Assembly: GCF_954871325.1 (NCBI RefSeq)
Contig: NC_088775.1
Location: 31,907,561-31,971,560 of the forward strand
Length of the DNA stretch: 64,000 nucleotides
Direction of reading: 5' to 3'
Source: Gordionus sp. m RMFG-2023
Taxonomy: Eukaryota > Nematomorpha > Gordioida > Chordodea > Parachordodidae
This document shows positions 15,201 to 30,200 of this stretch, in pieces. The position numbers and the translations under genes were made by a program. Position 1 is the first letter of the stretch. Every line of letters starts with the position of its first letter. Under the pieces are notes generated by a model. That model had not been told where the DNA came from. It worked only from the letters and a program-made list of their open reading frames with translations, and made no database searches.

Positions 15201-18200
15201 ACGCTCTGTCCCGTTTGGGGGTAGAGAGAGAAAAAATGAAGAAGTTAAAAAAAAATTTGAAAATGAAATTAGAGAAGTAAGGATCAATTTAATTGAAGAT
15301 TTATCGTTCACTCGAAGTAAAGTTATTAGTGAAACGATCAATGATATAAATCTAAAAGAGATTGCTAAATTAATAAAAAAATCATTGGCATATGGATAAT
15401 ATAAATAATTATTCGGAAAGTTTAAAAAAATTCATCTTAATTAAAGATAATATTTCTTTCGAAGAAGGGCTTTTATTTTATAATGATAGAATCATCATTC
15501 CTGATAACCTAAAAAAAGGAGGTTTTGAATGTTATCCATCGAGGACATCCGGGAATAGTAGGGATGAAATCCTTATGCCGATACTATGCCTTCTGGACAA
15601 ATCTTGACCGAGATGTTGGAGAATTAGTAAAAAACTGCAAAAGTTGTCAGGAAGGAAGACCGGGAGCCAGAGATGTACCATTATACAATTGGAATATTCG
15701 TACCCGACCTTAGGAAAGAATACACATTGATTTGACAGGTCCCGTGTCTGGAAAGTACTGGTTAATTTGCGTAGACGCTTTCACCAAATGGGTTGAAGTT
15801 GCAATTTTAACACATATTAATTCGACGAGTGTAATAAATAATCTGCGTAATTATTTCGCTAGATTTGGTTTACCACGTTACATTGTATCAGATAACGGTA
15901 CTCAGTTTACTGGATCTGAATTCAAAACGTTTCTTTTTAAAATAATATAAAAATTTTAGATCGGCCCCTTTTAGCCCCAAGTCGAATGGTTTGGCTGAGC
16001 GCTATATACGTACGATAAAGACGCGTTTCTATGCTGGAAGGAGAAATGGGACTCCGGAACAGTTAAATTTAGCGAATGTTTTAATTACACACCGAAATAC
16101 TCCAAACACAACTACCGGTAAATCCCCTGTCGAAATGATGTTTGGAAGGCCGCTCAGGACGACGTTAGATCAGTGGAAATTATCTACGAGAGAAAGGACT
16201 GAAAACGCGTTATGGAAACAAAAAAATTATAATGATAGGAACGTTGAGCCCCGTGAATTTAAAGAGAAGCAAAAAGTTTGGGTAAAAAACGAAAGGACTG
16301 CGGGATGGCATGAAGGAACAGTGGTTCAACGGAAAAGTGCGATATTGTATGATGGAGTCTGAGGGTATTGTAAAAAACAAGCATGCCGACCAACTGAGGG
16401 AAGCTCATGTACAAGCTAAAGAAACACCCATGACAATGACTGAGGATTTGGACATTGCAGAACATAATGGAAATACAACTCTAGAAAAAAGAGTTTCGAA
16501 ACCCCCATTACGTTATTATGATGAATTCAATTTATAGTGGGGAGAACTGTAATGTATTTAAATAAATTGATTTTTTATATTCGCTTACAGATACAATTTA
16601 TTTACAATTTATAAAAATAGAAAAACATATATATATAGCTGATAATATTATATTAAATCACTTTACAATAAATTAATCAAATCATTTCACCTTACATTTC
16701 CAGATTTTTTATTGATCATAAAAACTAACAATCCCCCCTCCCCTCTTCAAAAAAATAAAATAAAAATTTCAATAGTAAGTGACAAATACGATTTAAAAAA
16801 TAATAATAAAATTCAATTTGATCAGATTTTTTATTATTGAAAAACTAAATTTATTACAAATATTTTCCTTTCGCGATGAGATTATTATTGAAATTATAAA
16901 AAACATGTTTTTAAAAAAATTTATATCGATTTTCATTAAAAAACGTTAATAAATTATTTTCTTATATTTTTACTTTGGCTTCTATGATAGGCGTCTTGAT
17001 GGTGTAAATCTTTTGGGTCATTTGTGGTACATTGTCGTTTTCGTCAATCAAGGTCACGTAAACCCTCGTTTTAGAGTTGATGGATAGATCGTTTAAATTT
17101 TTAATAAAAACCTAACAGGTAAAAAAAATATATCAATATCAACATTGCTATTTTGGACAAAAATTATGAAATAGGTCTTGGCTACTTAACGTAAGGCTGA
17201 ATTGACCCTAACCTTTTTAAAATCGAGCTGGATCGCTAAAAAACCAATTGCAGAGCTCTAACTCTTATATTAGAGGTCCATTTAGAATTAAGATAATTGG
17301 GTTATCGAAACAAGGATGGAAAAACCAACGGGTACAAAAAACATTCTATAATCAGCCTTTTATTTAGTTCCTATTTTAATATTATTACGTGATACGGTTA
17401 TTATTCATATTAATTATGAAAAAACTGAAACATTAATTTGTAATTGCAAGGGTTCCTACCGTGAAAGAATAAAGCGATTTCGTTTCCCGGTCTAGTGGGT
17501 TTTCATTGACAAATTCGCTAATCACAATTATGCCTAAAATGAACAATACATTAAATAAAATAGTATTATAAAGGGAAGAGATGGTAAAACAATAAAATTA
17601 TTAATGAAAAACCAAAGACTCGTAGAAGTATTATTTGCACGGCCCGGCTCAAATTTTTTTACAAAATATTTCCGGCCCGGATTTTTTATTTTCTTAGCTA
17701 ATAATGGCGATTTAAAATTTTCGGTTTTAAATTATACGGCACGGCCCGGGTATTTTTTTTAAAAAAATTTCTGCCGAGCTAGGTATTTTTTTTTAAAAAT
17801 TTTTATACAACCCGACCTGGAGGTATCTGATTAAAATATTTAAAATATGTAAGTAGTTCTGAATCTGAGAAATAAAAATATTTTTAAAATTTTTCTCAAA
17901 ATTACCGTTTTGTAAAATGGCGAAATATTTGGAATCGGAACCCCAGAGGGAAAATTTATGGTTGTTGGACGGTGATGACTGGTTGAATGAGGATTCAATC
18001 CCTTCCTCTCCTTCGTACAAATAATATAGAACCGGAACGACGGTTATAATGGTAACGAAGGTATCGGGCGGAGAGTTCTCATGTATCCTGGCTACATAAT
18101 GAGTTTCCTTTGCCACGATAGTGTCTTCGAAATCGGGCGATTTTCTTTTAGCCGAGAATTTCAACGTTATTGGCAAATATGTATCGCGGATTAGATTGGC

Positions 18201-21200
18201 TTTAGGGTATTTTTCTCCTTTTATATTGTCTCGTGCTCGAGCGATAAGGCCCAACGATGTGATGATAGGTAAATGATATCGGCCCCGCTGCTTTAAGTTA
18301 CAAGTTTCTGGTGAGGTCAGCAGAGAAATTAACTGTTTAGAGGAGGACATTTTTCTAACTTTGATTTCGCCTAGTTGTGAAAGTAAATAAATATTTGAAT
18401 TTTGTAGATTACTTTATTTATACAAATCTTGAGAAAATTAGTGATTGAATGCCAAAACAAAAACCTATAATTTTAGCCCAAATTTAGGATCGCTCTTACA
18501 ACAGATTTATCTCTTCTTGTTGTATATCCAAATTGTTTTTTAAGTTTTATTATTCTTCTTAAATTAGATTACGTAATTTTTTTAAAATATTGATGCCTAA
18601 TCACGAAAATATAAAAAAGTTTTTGAGAGGATGATAAAATATGGTCTGACACCTGACTTTTTGAAAACGTTCAATTTTTATTTTAGGACAAGGATGAGGA
18701 AGGCTTACATCCTAATCAGACAAAATTAAATCCATAATCAACATACCAGAGCATAAATTAGTTGATGAATTTTATATATTCTCGCTCTTTCACAAGAAAT
18801 TTACCGGACGATGAATATATTAGGAAGTTTTTTAACAAATTGTGAACTTGATAAAGTTGATCATAATGATGTAATAAAAAAATTAATAAAGCATTTCCTA
18901 TCTTAACAAAAAAATAAACCTGTGATGAGAACAAACATGAGATTATATTTAAACAAGAGACCATACCTAAATAAATACCACCAAGAAGATACTCAAAAAT
19001 TGGATCCTATCCTACATTCTCTTGTCATATCAGTGACTATAATTTTTATATGCTTATGTTCGTAAATAAGTTACATCTCTTTCGTGCATTAGCTTTTTTT
19101 TACTTAAAGAATTTATCGAGTGTTAGTAGTCTTTACTTAGAACCAAAGTTTGAAAAAAAATTTTTAGAAGAGAAATTTTTTAATAAATTTTTTGTAGAAA
19201 ATTTTTTATAAATATCTTGTAATTTTTAGTCATCACAAATTCTTTAAAGTTCTTTTCTTCTAAAATATATGCTCAAAATATTTTTGAAGATTTTTTCAAA
19301 CTGATTAAAACCTTATTGATAATCTCAATTAACTCTCTTCAATTGGAAATTAGCCCAACTTCCTGATGAGTGACGTAGACTTTAACCCTTCATACCTTTT
19401 TACTCTTATCTTTCATCTCTTCCTATCTAACCTAATAAGCAATGAATTAATATTCAGTCTAATCTACTCTAATGAAAACTTGCTAGATCAATCTTTTATT
19501 ATATTACAGAACAATGTTCGAGGGTGATAGTTTTTCCTGATATAATAACTCGTAAGAATATTTTTTACCCTTAATTACAAAATCCTATTCCATTTTATCC
19601 GCACATTCTATTGAAGCCATCTCCAACCCTTTCAAAAAAATGATTAAAATGGTGGGCATTAATTAGAAGCCGTGTCTAGTAAAAATTTAGGAAACCATTA
19701 AACTAATGAACATCTAAGAGTTACCCTATGTCATTGTCTCTGCTTCGACATAGTCCAACCTCATAGTTGCTACCACAGGTATCTGTTAATAGTAAAGTCC
19801 AAGGCCATCAACAACGGCATTCGTCAATAAACTTCACAGCTTATTCCTAAAAAGGGCTGGAATCTCTTATGTCTAGAAAACTCGTAACTTTTCATCAAAT
19901 GATAGCCGATCTGAGGGCCTCACAACTATAAATTTCTCATCTGGGATTATGCTTGCTTTACAACTTTTCACCACAGCTGTTATGTTAATAAATAATAACA
20001 CACTTGATCAAGCAGAAACAGAAACAGAAATATAAATAAAACAAAACACTAAATAACTTCATTTTTATCCCATTAGTCATTAGGGGCAATTAGCCCTTAA
20101 CACATTGATTTTTTTAAAACTTTGGCTCATAAAATATGAATCCAAACATTCGAGGCCTAAGAATTTCTTTTTTTAAGACAGAAAGCACAATTAAAAGTTT
20201 TCAAAAATTTTTATTGCTCCTTTTAAGGATCTACTTATGTTTTTCTTAATTGAGCACCCCCACACCTTTTATAGCATAATTTTAATTTGATATTTAAAAA
20301 TTTCAATAAAGAAAACTATAAACTTAATATCACATTAATAGCCACCTTGCTTAATTAATGCTTTTTAAAAATATTATTACAAATTAAGGTAATCTATAAA
20401 AAATTTAAGTTTATAATGTTGAAAATTAATTTAGATTTATTTTCTTAATAATAATTTATATTTAGAAAATATTTCTATTCTTAGGGGGGAAATTTATTTT
20501 TAATAAATTTTCCTATATTCTTACTTGATGAGTGGGTTTTATTATCAACTACTCGTAATTAAAGATCTGAAAAATAGCAAATGCAATCAGATCTTGCAAA
20601 AAAGTCTATGCAGGTAAAATTATTCACTTCCAACCGTGGTTTTTAAATTGGGAATATTTATTTAATTCATCAAGTTATTACTTAGTCGTATAAATTCGCT
20701 GATAAAGAGCTTTTGTTTAACTTTGCAGGTTTGAGTAGACGGTTCAAAGAAAAAAAAATTGTCCCAAACTTGATAGGTTAAGTAATTGTATAAAATTGAA
20801 TGTGGTGCATTATTTGCTTACAAATATATAAGGATTTAACTATATGTAATTAACTGACATAAAACTTGATTAATAACAAGCATTTTTATATAAAATATTT
20901 TAAAGAAATATTCAGTGATTCCGCAGAATTTGAAATTAGACTATTGAGGTGTGGGATGTGAGCAATCTAATTACATATTATATATGCAATAAATTTTGAG
21001 AGATTGTTGGATTTGATTCATTTGAAATGAACTCTTTATCCCGATTGGTCTTTATTCGGCAATTTTCTATGTAAGTTAGATAGATATATTGAAGTCGACT
21101 AAGTTATTTGAGGGAGGCTTACATAGGTATAAAATAATGTTGACGCTTAATCCTGGATATCTCGAAAAAACTTGAAAGAATGTTATTCATTATTTTTGTC

Positions 21201-24200
21201 GTTAAAAATAAAAGATGTGTAAGATTTTTAAGAGCATTGTATCTTCCTTGATTTTAGCTAGAAAAATTTATATGCTTAATTTACAAGCGTATTTAGCGAG
21301 TGTGTTTTCGATATGTAGTTAACTTTGAACTCTATAAGATCTTCATTACACCCTACAAGTTAAAATAATATTATAACCTAAATTTGTTATGATTTGAGTA
21401 TTATCCTAAATATAAATTAAAAAATTTGATGAAAAATATTTCAATATATTCGGAGCCAACGCCGATTTTAATGTCAGCATGAAATTCGGTACGCCCCACC
21501 AGTTTATAGTTAAAAAAACGCAGTCACTGTTGGCGCACTGGTTATATTGTATAGATAAATTGTAAATGTAACGTACACAACTTAAGCAATTTACCTGTGG
21601 ATTCATTGATGACCACAAGCTTCCATGGCTTCGAAAATCTATAAGGATGAGGAAGAATATTATGACCGTCTTCAGCTTGAGCAAAATAATCGTAAACTAT
21701 AGAATATCTAAAAATAAATATTTTAGTTAAAAAATATTAACTTTTCTCGATAATTAATTTTTATTTGAAGTAAAAAAAATTTATAAATTTTTATTAAGAG
21801 AATAAATTAACTGTTATTGAAAGAAATACCTTATGTTTTGATCCGGCCCTGATGCTGATAAATCGAGATCTTGGGCTGACACTTTAATAATAGTGTCATC
21901 TAATTTATCAAAAAAGATTCGTAATTTTAAAATTTTCTTCGAGTTATAACTTAAAAGCTCTTGCGAATTCAACGTTTTGGCATCCTTCATCGACCCGGGA
22001 GCTTCTATTACCCTCTTGAAGTGAGGAAAAAAATTATTGGAACCCGTTGATTCCTCTATCTTAATTGCGACGCGCCTGTATCTAAAGGCGATAAGGGCCT
22101 CGTCCACAAAGACATTTTGATCATGACGTAACATTTTTAAGTTAGGGGCATAGGTATATCCACACACCAATTCTTGCCTTACGGTTATATGCCATTCGAC
22201 TTTAGGGGGTAACTGGGGTTTCATCGGATCTTTGATTAACATGATCTCACCGGTAAACGGGTCGATTCTAAAAAATGAGTGTTCGCTGAACGAATCCGTT
22301 GATTTGTGTCTTAGGTGTCTCACGTTTAAATAGTAACTGGATGTGGAAGAAGATTGATTGAAGGCAAAACTCAAAGGGGGATCCATTACTCGATAACGAA
22401 TTTTGCATTTATCGTTAGAATCCAGAAAGAAAGGGTCTGGAGGGGTTAGATGGGACCTGAATCGTAATGCCAACTTTATCGAAGGGAAGATTTGAAGCGG
22501 AATAAGAGAACCGACTAGGGTATGGATTGGGTCATCGTAGCGGATTGAAAATGTTGTAGCCGTTTTATTCCATATCGATGAGTCAAAACTCAAACTGTTT
22601 GAAATGTTGAAGAGAAAAGCGTTGATATTTACCAATTGAACAAGCACGCGGGCTTTAGCTAGTATTACTGGTGTCGATGAATTAATTCCTCCTTCTCTGA
22701 CCAGGGCTATAGTCAAGCTCAAGCTATTCAAAACATCTGCTAAAACGTTTTCATATAATCCAACCAGCCTGGAAATTTCTTGTGCGCTAACAACTTGGAC
22801 AGATGAGATAAATAGTCGATCCCTCAAATGGGACATTGCCATAAAAACGAGTCCAGAAATGGGATCGATGTCTAAATACTTGTTATCAATAGATAGTTTC
22901 AAGAAACGAAACCTGCCTAATGGCGAATTTATCATACGCCCATTATTTACCTTCACCATGCCTAGCGATAATCTATTTTGAGAAGTATCACCGGTAGCTT
23001 TCATTACATCGTTCATTTGTAAAGCAAAGCGGAACACGGAGACTGGCAACCCTCGATCTATAAAAATGGGCCCATTGAAATTCAACGAATAGTAAATATC
23101 CTCGAACAACAACGTTATATTCACTTCGAATGTTATCAAACGACAAAATTTAGGATTAATATCGTGGCGATTTGTTTTGTAAACGCTTATTGCTATGGTA
23201 AAGCTGACGCTTTTTCCTATTTGGTCCTGGGGATTGGACGAGATATATATTCGAGTTGAGTCGAAAGGGTCAAGCCCCAAAAATTCCGGAACAGGTCTGG
23301 ACACGAACATTACAGACGCGAACCCGCCGAGCGATTCTGATATGATTTGCGATGCTTGGACTAATTTCCAAGTTTCGTTCTGTGTACAACGAAAATCCAA
23401 CATAGATCGCGGAAAAGAGAAAACAGTAGAGCCGATAGATCGATCAGTTACATTAACTAATAATGGTAAAGGGCTTGCTGTATTTGAGAGGATTGTTTGG
23501 AAGTCATATAAGAGATCAGTCAGGTAATTTAAGTGGCTTAGCTCAGGCCCAGTCTCATTTAAATTATAATAGTGAACTAATTCTGGAAGCTCTGGCCCAC
23601 CATATTTGGGTGTCATAAATTTTTGGACCTGTTCCAATGGGTGAAAGTAGAGCAACAATCGCAATTTATGAATAACTTTTCGGTCGTAAAAACTAACAAC
23701 CAAAACGTTAATCAATCTTTCGAAGATAACGACGACGCTGGAGTTCCTATCGCCAAAACATTGGGAGGTGTTGACTCCATCTTTTGAATAAAGTGATCCT
23801 TCTTCAATGTCCAGATCAAAACAATTGTAGTCATTTGGATCAGACATGAAGAAAAGATATCTTGAAAGCCGTTGCAAGAGCGTTTTGTGATAAAGGTCGT
23901 TTATTGGCCCGTTGTGGGTAAAATTTCTCGTTCCAGGCATGTTACGCTTAGAATAAACTAGGCTCCAACCTAGGTAAGGTAAAACGATGGCGTACATGTC
24001 AATAATTACCCCTCTTCGTTTAATGGAGTCCCCTAAGTGTACATCAATATTGCGGCTAATTAAGTCTTTCGAGTGGGGTCGTAGGGGGAATTTATTATTT
24101 TCTCTATTATTAAATTCAAGGCAGGGTCGTTCGTAAATAACTTTGATATCTAGTAACTTGTAACTAATTGAAGATAGTTTGTGTTTAGATACGGTGGCAC

Positions 24201-27200
24201 GATCAATGACCTGGACCAAAAGTAAGAAAGAAATGTTACAGAAGGTAGAAAATTCACTTCTCCCTAAAATTCTTAAGTTTGTGACATTCACTCGAACTTG
24301 ACCGGTAAAGGAATCGACGAAAAAAATGCTATCACCTTGGCCTAGTGATCGATTATTATCATTATTTGTGAAAGAATCGTTGATTTTAACCGAAGATTTG
24401 GTTGCGATTAAAAAGGAGTCAAAAAGATACCGACCATTTGAGGAATCGTCGATGGAGTTAATACCTTGCGAAAGGGTGAGATTGTTGATTTCCATGAAAG
24501 AAGTGGAAACGTTGTCGACGTTAGCATCGAATACTTTGAAAGTTATGCGCTGGTAAGGTTCATTAGCGTAGATAAAGATGTCGATTTCAAGCTTGGTAGG
24601 TAAATATTTATATAGAAAAGATGGAATTGATATAGTAATTTTATGCACAATAAATATATTCTTTAAAGTTAAAAGATTAAAGTATTATTCAAAAAAATAA
24701 GAGACTATTAGAGACTTTTAAAAAAAATAGTTCATACAATCTTCATACATTCAGGTTATATTTAAAATGGAAATGAATTAAAAAATATGTTGAACTCATT
24801 GAATGAAACGTTAACATTAAGTTAAGCATTTATTATCATAAAATATTAGTTTTAAAATATTCCCTTAAAGGTGAGAGTGAATTATTTAAAAAGGCCTTTT
24901 TGTTACTTTTATCACTATGATACCCCCCTTCTCCCCCATCTTTTACACAATATTTGAAACTATTTAAGAAGTATACCTAATACGGAAATAACTGATCATA
25001 AAAAATGTTATTTTTTTGTAGCATAGATTCTAGCATTACTTGTGGCACAACTATCCGAACCGGTATCATGTTTACGCTGTTAGAGTTGACAAGCTTGGTA
25101 AGGCCATTGAGGAAGTAAAATTCATAAAATCTGTGTAATAAACGACATTCCACGTTAGAGACGACGTGCTTGACAAAGGCCACTTCGACGTTCAAATCGT
25201 AAAACTGGTTTGATTTACCGAGTACAGTTGAATAACCGGTTCTGAATAATGGGAAGACGACGTCTCGAGACCGTGATCGGAAGGTGGGGCCTTTCAATCG
25301 AATAATTCCGACATCGTGATCGATTTCGAATAGACCATCCGTGTTTCCAGTAATGAGGCGGTATTTGAAAAAACCACATTCTGCATATGAAAATTTTATA
25401 AAAAAAAATATTTAAGGATGAAGAATGAAATAAATATGAAGTATATGAGCTCAGATTTTGAAAGGAGATTTAAGATAAAAATATTAATAAGGTTATTTTC
25501 CGTTGGCACTAAAGTGTTTAAAATCGCATGTCTCTTAAGAAAGAGGCCATAAGAAATTATGCTTTTATAATATAAAATCTGATTTGACATTTAAAACTAA
25601 TATTACTCAGTGCTAATACCAATAGCTGATAAATCAGTCCAATAGTAATGATATATTGGTAAAAGCAATACCAATACTAATATTATTCAATAAATTTTTG
25701 GCTTTATTTCGTGAAGACAAATGTCTACAATAAGGAAACCTAAAGATTAGTGTTGTTAAAAAGCCCGATCTGGGTGAATTTTTCAAACTGATTAAGATCT
25801 TACCTAAAATATTTGGCAAATAGATGTCCAAGAATTTCTGCCAGCTATGAGCAAACTCTTTAGGCTTATATGATGTTATTTTTGTCATAATCAGGTTAAT
25901 CTTTAAATATACTGCTTATTATTAAAAAAAAATTTCAAAATTTGAAGATATCATTATTCATATCCTCTATGGGGTGCTGAAAAATAAACTGTTATTAAAT
26001 TATTTTTTACAGGTTATCTGTTTACAATTAGTTGGACTTTAATAGATCATCACTAAATTCTAAAATTTACTATGTTATAGTAAACAATTGCATAAAAACT
26101 TGTACGGTGTGTAATGAAAACTCGGACATAATATTTATTTCAAATATTATTATTTTTAATAAAAAAAAATTATAACAAAATTTTTTTAAAAATAAGGTAT
26201 AAATATCTCTAAAATAGTATCAATATACAAATAATTCTATAAAAGTGTATCTTGATACAGATAGCACATTATCTAGATACTTTAACTTGAACTTTTATTT
26301 TACTTAAACATTTTTTATTTTATTTTGGTTTTTCTTTTAATATTTTCTATTCTAATTTTTATAGAAATTTTTAAGTAGTTTTATTTCATAAATTATTTTC
26401 TTTCGATATATATATATATATAAGATTTTATTAAAAGTATTTTATTCTAATTTCGTTTAAATCCTTTTATTTTTTTTATTAACAACCTGAGCGAAGTAAA
26501 TGACTTTGATTGATATTTTTTATTAACAATTGGTAGTCATAGATCACTTATATATTTTGAAAGTAACTTATTTTAAGAGGTCTGAATTAATGTTTCTCGT
26601 ATTTATTTCCTAAATGTAGTACATAGAATAAACATATTTCCAAGGGTGCTTGGGAGAAGGCACCACTGTTTGCATAACGGTCACCCTTTTCCCACTTTTG
26701 ATTATATTTTTAACATTTCACATGCATGGTACACACGAATTTTATACAAACTTTACGATTTTTTCTACGTTTAATCACTAATAGATATGCTCTAAGGGTA
26801 TTTCTCTGTATTTTAAGATTTGACCCGTGCTTTAAAAATGTCTATTATCTTTTTGATCATTATTTTTAAAGTTCACGAGAGCTACAGGTAAGATTTTAAG
26901 AGAGGTGAAGTTTTGACTATCGATTTTAATATATTTCTCAAGAAATTATTTAAACTAAATCTTACCAAATATTTTTATACCCTCATTTGATTTGTCAGCT
27001 TTCAAAATTCATATACTATTAGTATTTTTAGTAAATTTATTAAATTCGTTTACGTATATGTGCAATTTAAGTGATTAATTTTTAATAATAAATAGGACGA
27101 GCACCAGTATAAAATAAGATAATTCCTTTAAAAAAAATCAAGGAAACGGTATTACCGATTCGGATAGTTTCCACATTATAAAAAATGTTCTAAAATAATT

Positions 27201-30200
27201 TAGAGAACGACAGAAAAATCAATACATCTCTAATCACTTCTTTCTTTATCATTTGTTTTTTTTAAATGGGAATTTACTAAAAAGAAAAAAACAAATACCT
27301 TATGATTAGGGATGTACCAATATGTTTCATCGGATCAGATCGGGCCGATATTTCACACATTTTAAAATGTCGGTTATCGACAAATATTATAAAATCGAAA
27401 TTCATTTTTATGTTTAATTTTTTAATAATAATAATTAATTAATAAACATTCTGCCATATTATTATTTTTTGCGCATTCTGTTTATAAAAGTGTGCGATAA
27501 TCTCTTCAGAATCTGTTTTTAGTGAAATTGAAAGTCCCCATCGGTGCAGACTGACATCTGATAAATTGGAAATTTTGCTAAAAAGAAATCTTAGATATAT
27601 TAATTTTAAAATTTATTTCAAATTTCATAATATATTTGTTTATTACTTATTATGTTAATAGATTAATGTTATTACTTATTATATAAATAAGTGATTTATC
27701 AATAAAAATATTTTATATACTTTTAGAATTGCAATTGAATTAATATAAACTAAAACTGATCATTATAACATATTTAAATGACATATGTTATGGTATAGTT
27801 AAATTATCATTAAAACCATTGGTATCTTTACAGGATATAACATTAGAATGATATCGGATAGGTAATCGGCCGATATTAATTTAATATCGGGAATATCGGA
27901 TCGGCCTCCAAAAAGTGGTAACGGTACACCCCTACTTATGATGTAAAAAAAAATAGAGCAAATATATATGAGTCGGCCTCCAAAAAGTGGTAACGGTACA
28001 CCCCTACTTATGATGTAAAAAAAAATATAGCAAATATATATGAGAACCGGAAATCGCGTTCAAACAGAACCATGTAAGGCTAAAATATTATATTATAAAA
28101 TGTCCCTAAACATTTAATAGTATTTCTATTTTCAATAAAAAAAAATTATTATTAAAAGTAAAAAGAAATAGCTTTTAAGTACCGGCATAAAATGTAAGTC
28201 TCATTAAAAAAATAATTAAATTAACATATTGTATTTTAAAAACTATAAGTCGAATTAAGGCAACTTTTAAATAGAAACCGTTGCAAAATCTAATTTTTTA
28301 AACAAATTGGCTATAATATTTAAAAAATATATATTATTAAGAAAAACTTTTCAAGCTCCGCGCCTGTTTAGTCGTGTGGAGCTCAACGATAGGCGTATTG
28401 AAAGGTGTAAACTCATTGAGTTCAATGGGAGTAAGGGCCTCAAAGCTGAGAGTCAATGATTTTTTCAAAAATGCCTGAAATTTTTTTGATATAGGATTTA
28501 TATATAATCAATTAATAAATAAAATAATTTCTTGTTGAAAAAAAAACAACTTTTTTAATATATAAATTGACATCAAAATAAACCCATCCTACCCCCAAAA
28601 TTAAATACATTTGGAGTAAGATTAGATTATTTATTTTTAAATTCCAAAAAAAAAGAAGTAATAACCTGATATTGTGTCAACGTCAGAGTGGCATCGTGGC
28701 TGGAATATGATTCTTCTCCTTGGCTCGTCACGATTTTGAGCCGGACATGAAAATTATTCTCGAACGGTACAAATTCGTTTGATGGCCGAGATACTCTTGA
28801 TGACGTTACCAGAAGTGCTAATCTCTTATAATTCAATATGAGTTGATAAGATCGGTTTTTCGACTCTATCGATTCGTCACTATATTCGTTATCGAAGTCG
28901 CTATTTGGAATCTCTTTAAGTTCGAAAAAGGCGGATCCGTTATGGGTTAAATTTAAACTGACTGATATAATATCACAGGCTGAAGTTTGAGCAGGGTTAG
29001 GTCGAATTCTAATTACCGCTAAAACCCGGTCTAAAAAAAAAGAATCAGCATTCAAGTGATCGACTGAAAGGTGATAGTGGTCGGATTTGGATAGCTCCCC
29101 GGCGCTGTATTCTAAGACATCCATGAGCGGATCAAAGGACTTTGTTATGTCGGTCTTTTTTATTTTTGGAAATTTTTCGTATAAATTATGTGGCATTTTT
29201 TGCAGCGAGAAATATTTCGTTGCATTATTAAGAGGAGTTAGTGAGGTATAATTAAGTATTACGTTAAATTATTGAAAAATGAAGGTGCATATATTATATT
29301 TAATTGCCTGGCTTATATACAAAAAAATTTTTTGCCAGACCATAATTTGTATGTTTTTTGAGCAATTTATCCAACTACATAATTATTATTGTAAACGAAA
29401 ATCATTATAGTTTTCAAATAATACTAAATTTCAAATTATAAAAAGACGACAAAGGGCACTTTTTTATTGGGCAGTAACATAAATCAAAATGTGCAGTATT
29501 TATAAATGAGCAGGAGAAAAAATAGTAGGTATTTTCAATTTTTAGGTAGTTAATATTTACGAAAAAAAGCTATATTTTATTTTTAGGTTGGTCATCCCCA
29601 TTAAACATATATAGTGTAATTAAGATATAATTACAAAAAAGAACTATTATTTATTCAAGTTTTTTTATTGATTCTGACAGCATTAAAAATAAATAGGTAA
29701 TTTTAAAATAATTTAGCATGTATTTTAAATTTTTGGTCAGTTAATAAATAATTTCCTAGTTTTTTATTTACTTGAGGAGTTTTAATTTTTACATTATTTA
29801 TTTTAGATGTAATTTAGTAAAAAAAAATTTAAAAAAGAGGAAAGCAATGTCCTGCAAAAATTTATATTCTTTATATGATAATGTAACATTTTACTAGTGC
29901 TGTAAACATTTCTAAAAAATCGAACGCGTTCAAATTTAATATCAAAAAAAAGAAACGTTCAAAATTTTATGATAAATTTTTATTTAAATTTAATCTAATA
30001 TAAATAAATGTCATATTTTTTTAATATATTAGCCATGTTAAATAATAATAGTTTTATTTTGATAATATAATTTATGAAAATTCTCAGTCGGAGATGAATG
30101 TCAACCACCAGCCTCCCATAAACAAAATGGGATAATCGATCATGCCCTATTAGCTTCCCTCAACCAAGGTTGAGGACATGAATACTTGGATGTCATCCCC

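Larger units (their letters stand above)
12490..16689 (+). mobile_element. Ty3/Gypsy LTR fossil in intron 11, antisense to host
   Basis: Direct LTRs of about 140 bp (12490-12629 and 16548-16689), both opening TGTAATGTATTTAAAT and ending ATCATTTCA, differ at only a few sites, so the insertion is fairly young. Immediately after the 5' LTR lies a TTGGCGACGACG primer-binding-like stretch. Parts in order: gag with Asn-rich tail (about 12.7-13.5 kb), protease (13.5-13.8), reverse transcriptase (13.9-14.7), RNase H (14.7-15.2), zinc-binding and core integrase (15.4-16.4). Flanking CTTA on both sides is an imperfect 4-5-bp target duplication. The coding part is broken, with about half a dozen breaks. 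Confidence 0.9.

Noticed and set aside
18758-18964. 68-codon minus-strand frame as an exon between E8 and E9
   Set aside because: No cadherin pattern, and E8-E9 join in phase across NESTG-EIKV.
23195-23527. 110-codon plus-strand frame opposite E7
   Set aside because: Antisense shadow of a long, well-supported cadherin exon; no family features.
25634-25888. 84-codon minus-strand frame as an exon between E5 and E6
   Set aside because: Lies in a repeat-P copy; E5 and E6 already join in phase with a continuous repeat match to FAT1, leaving no room for an exon.
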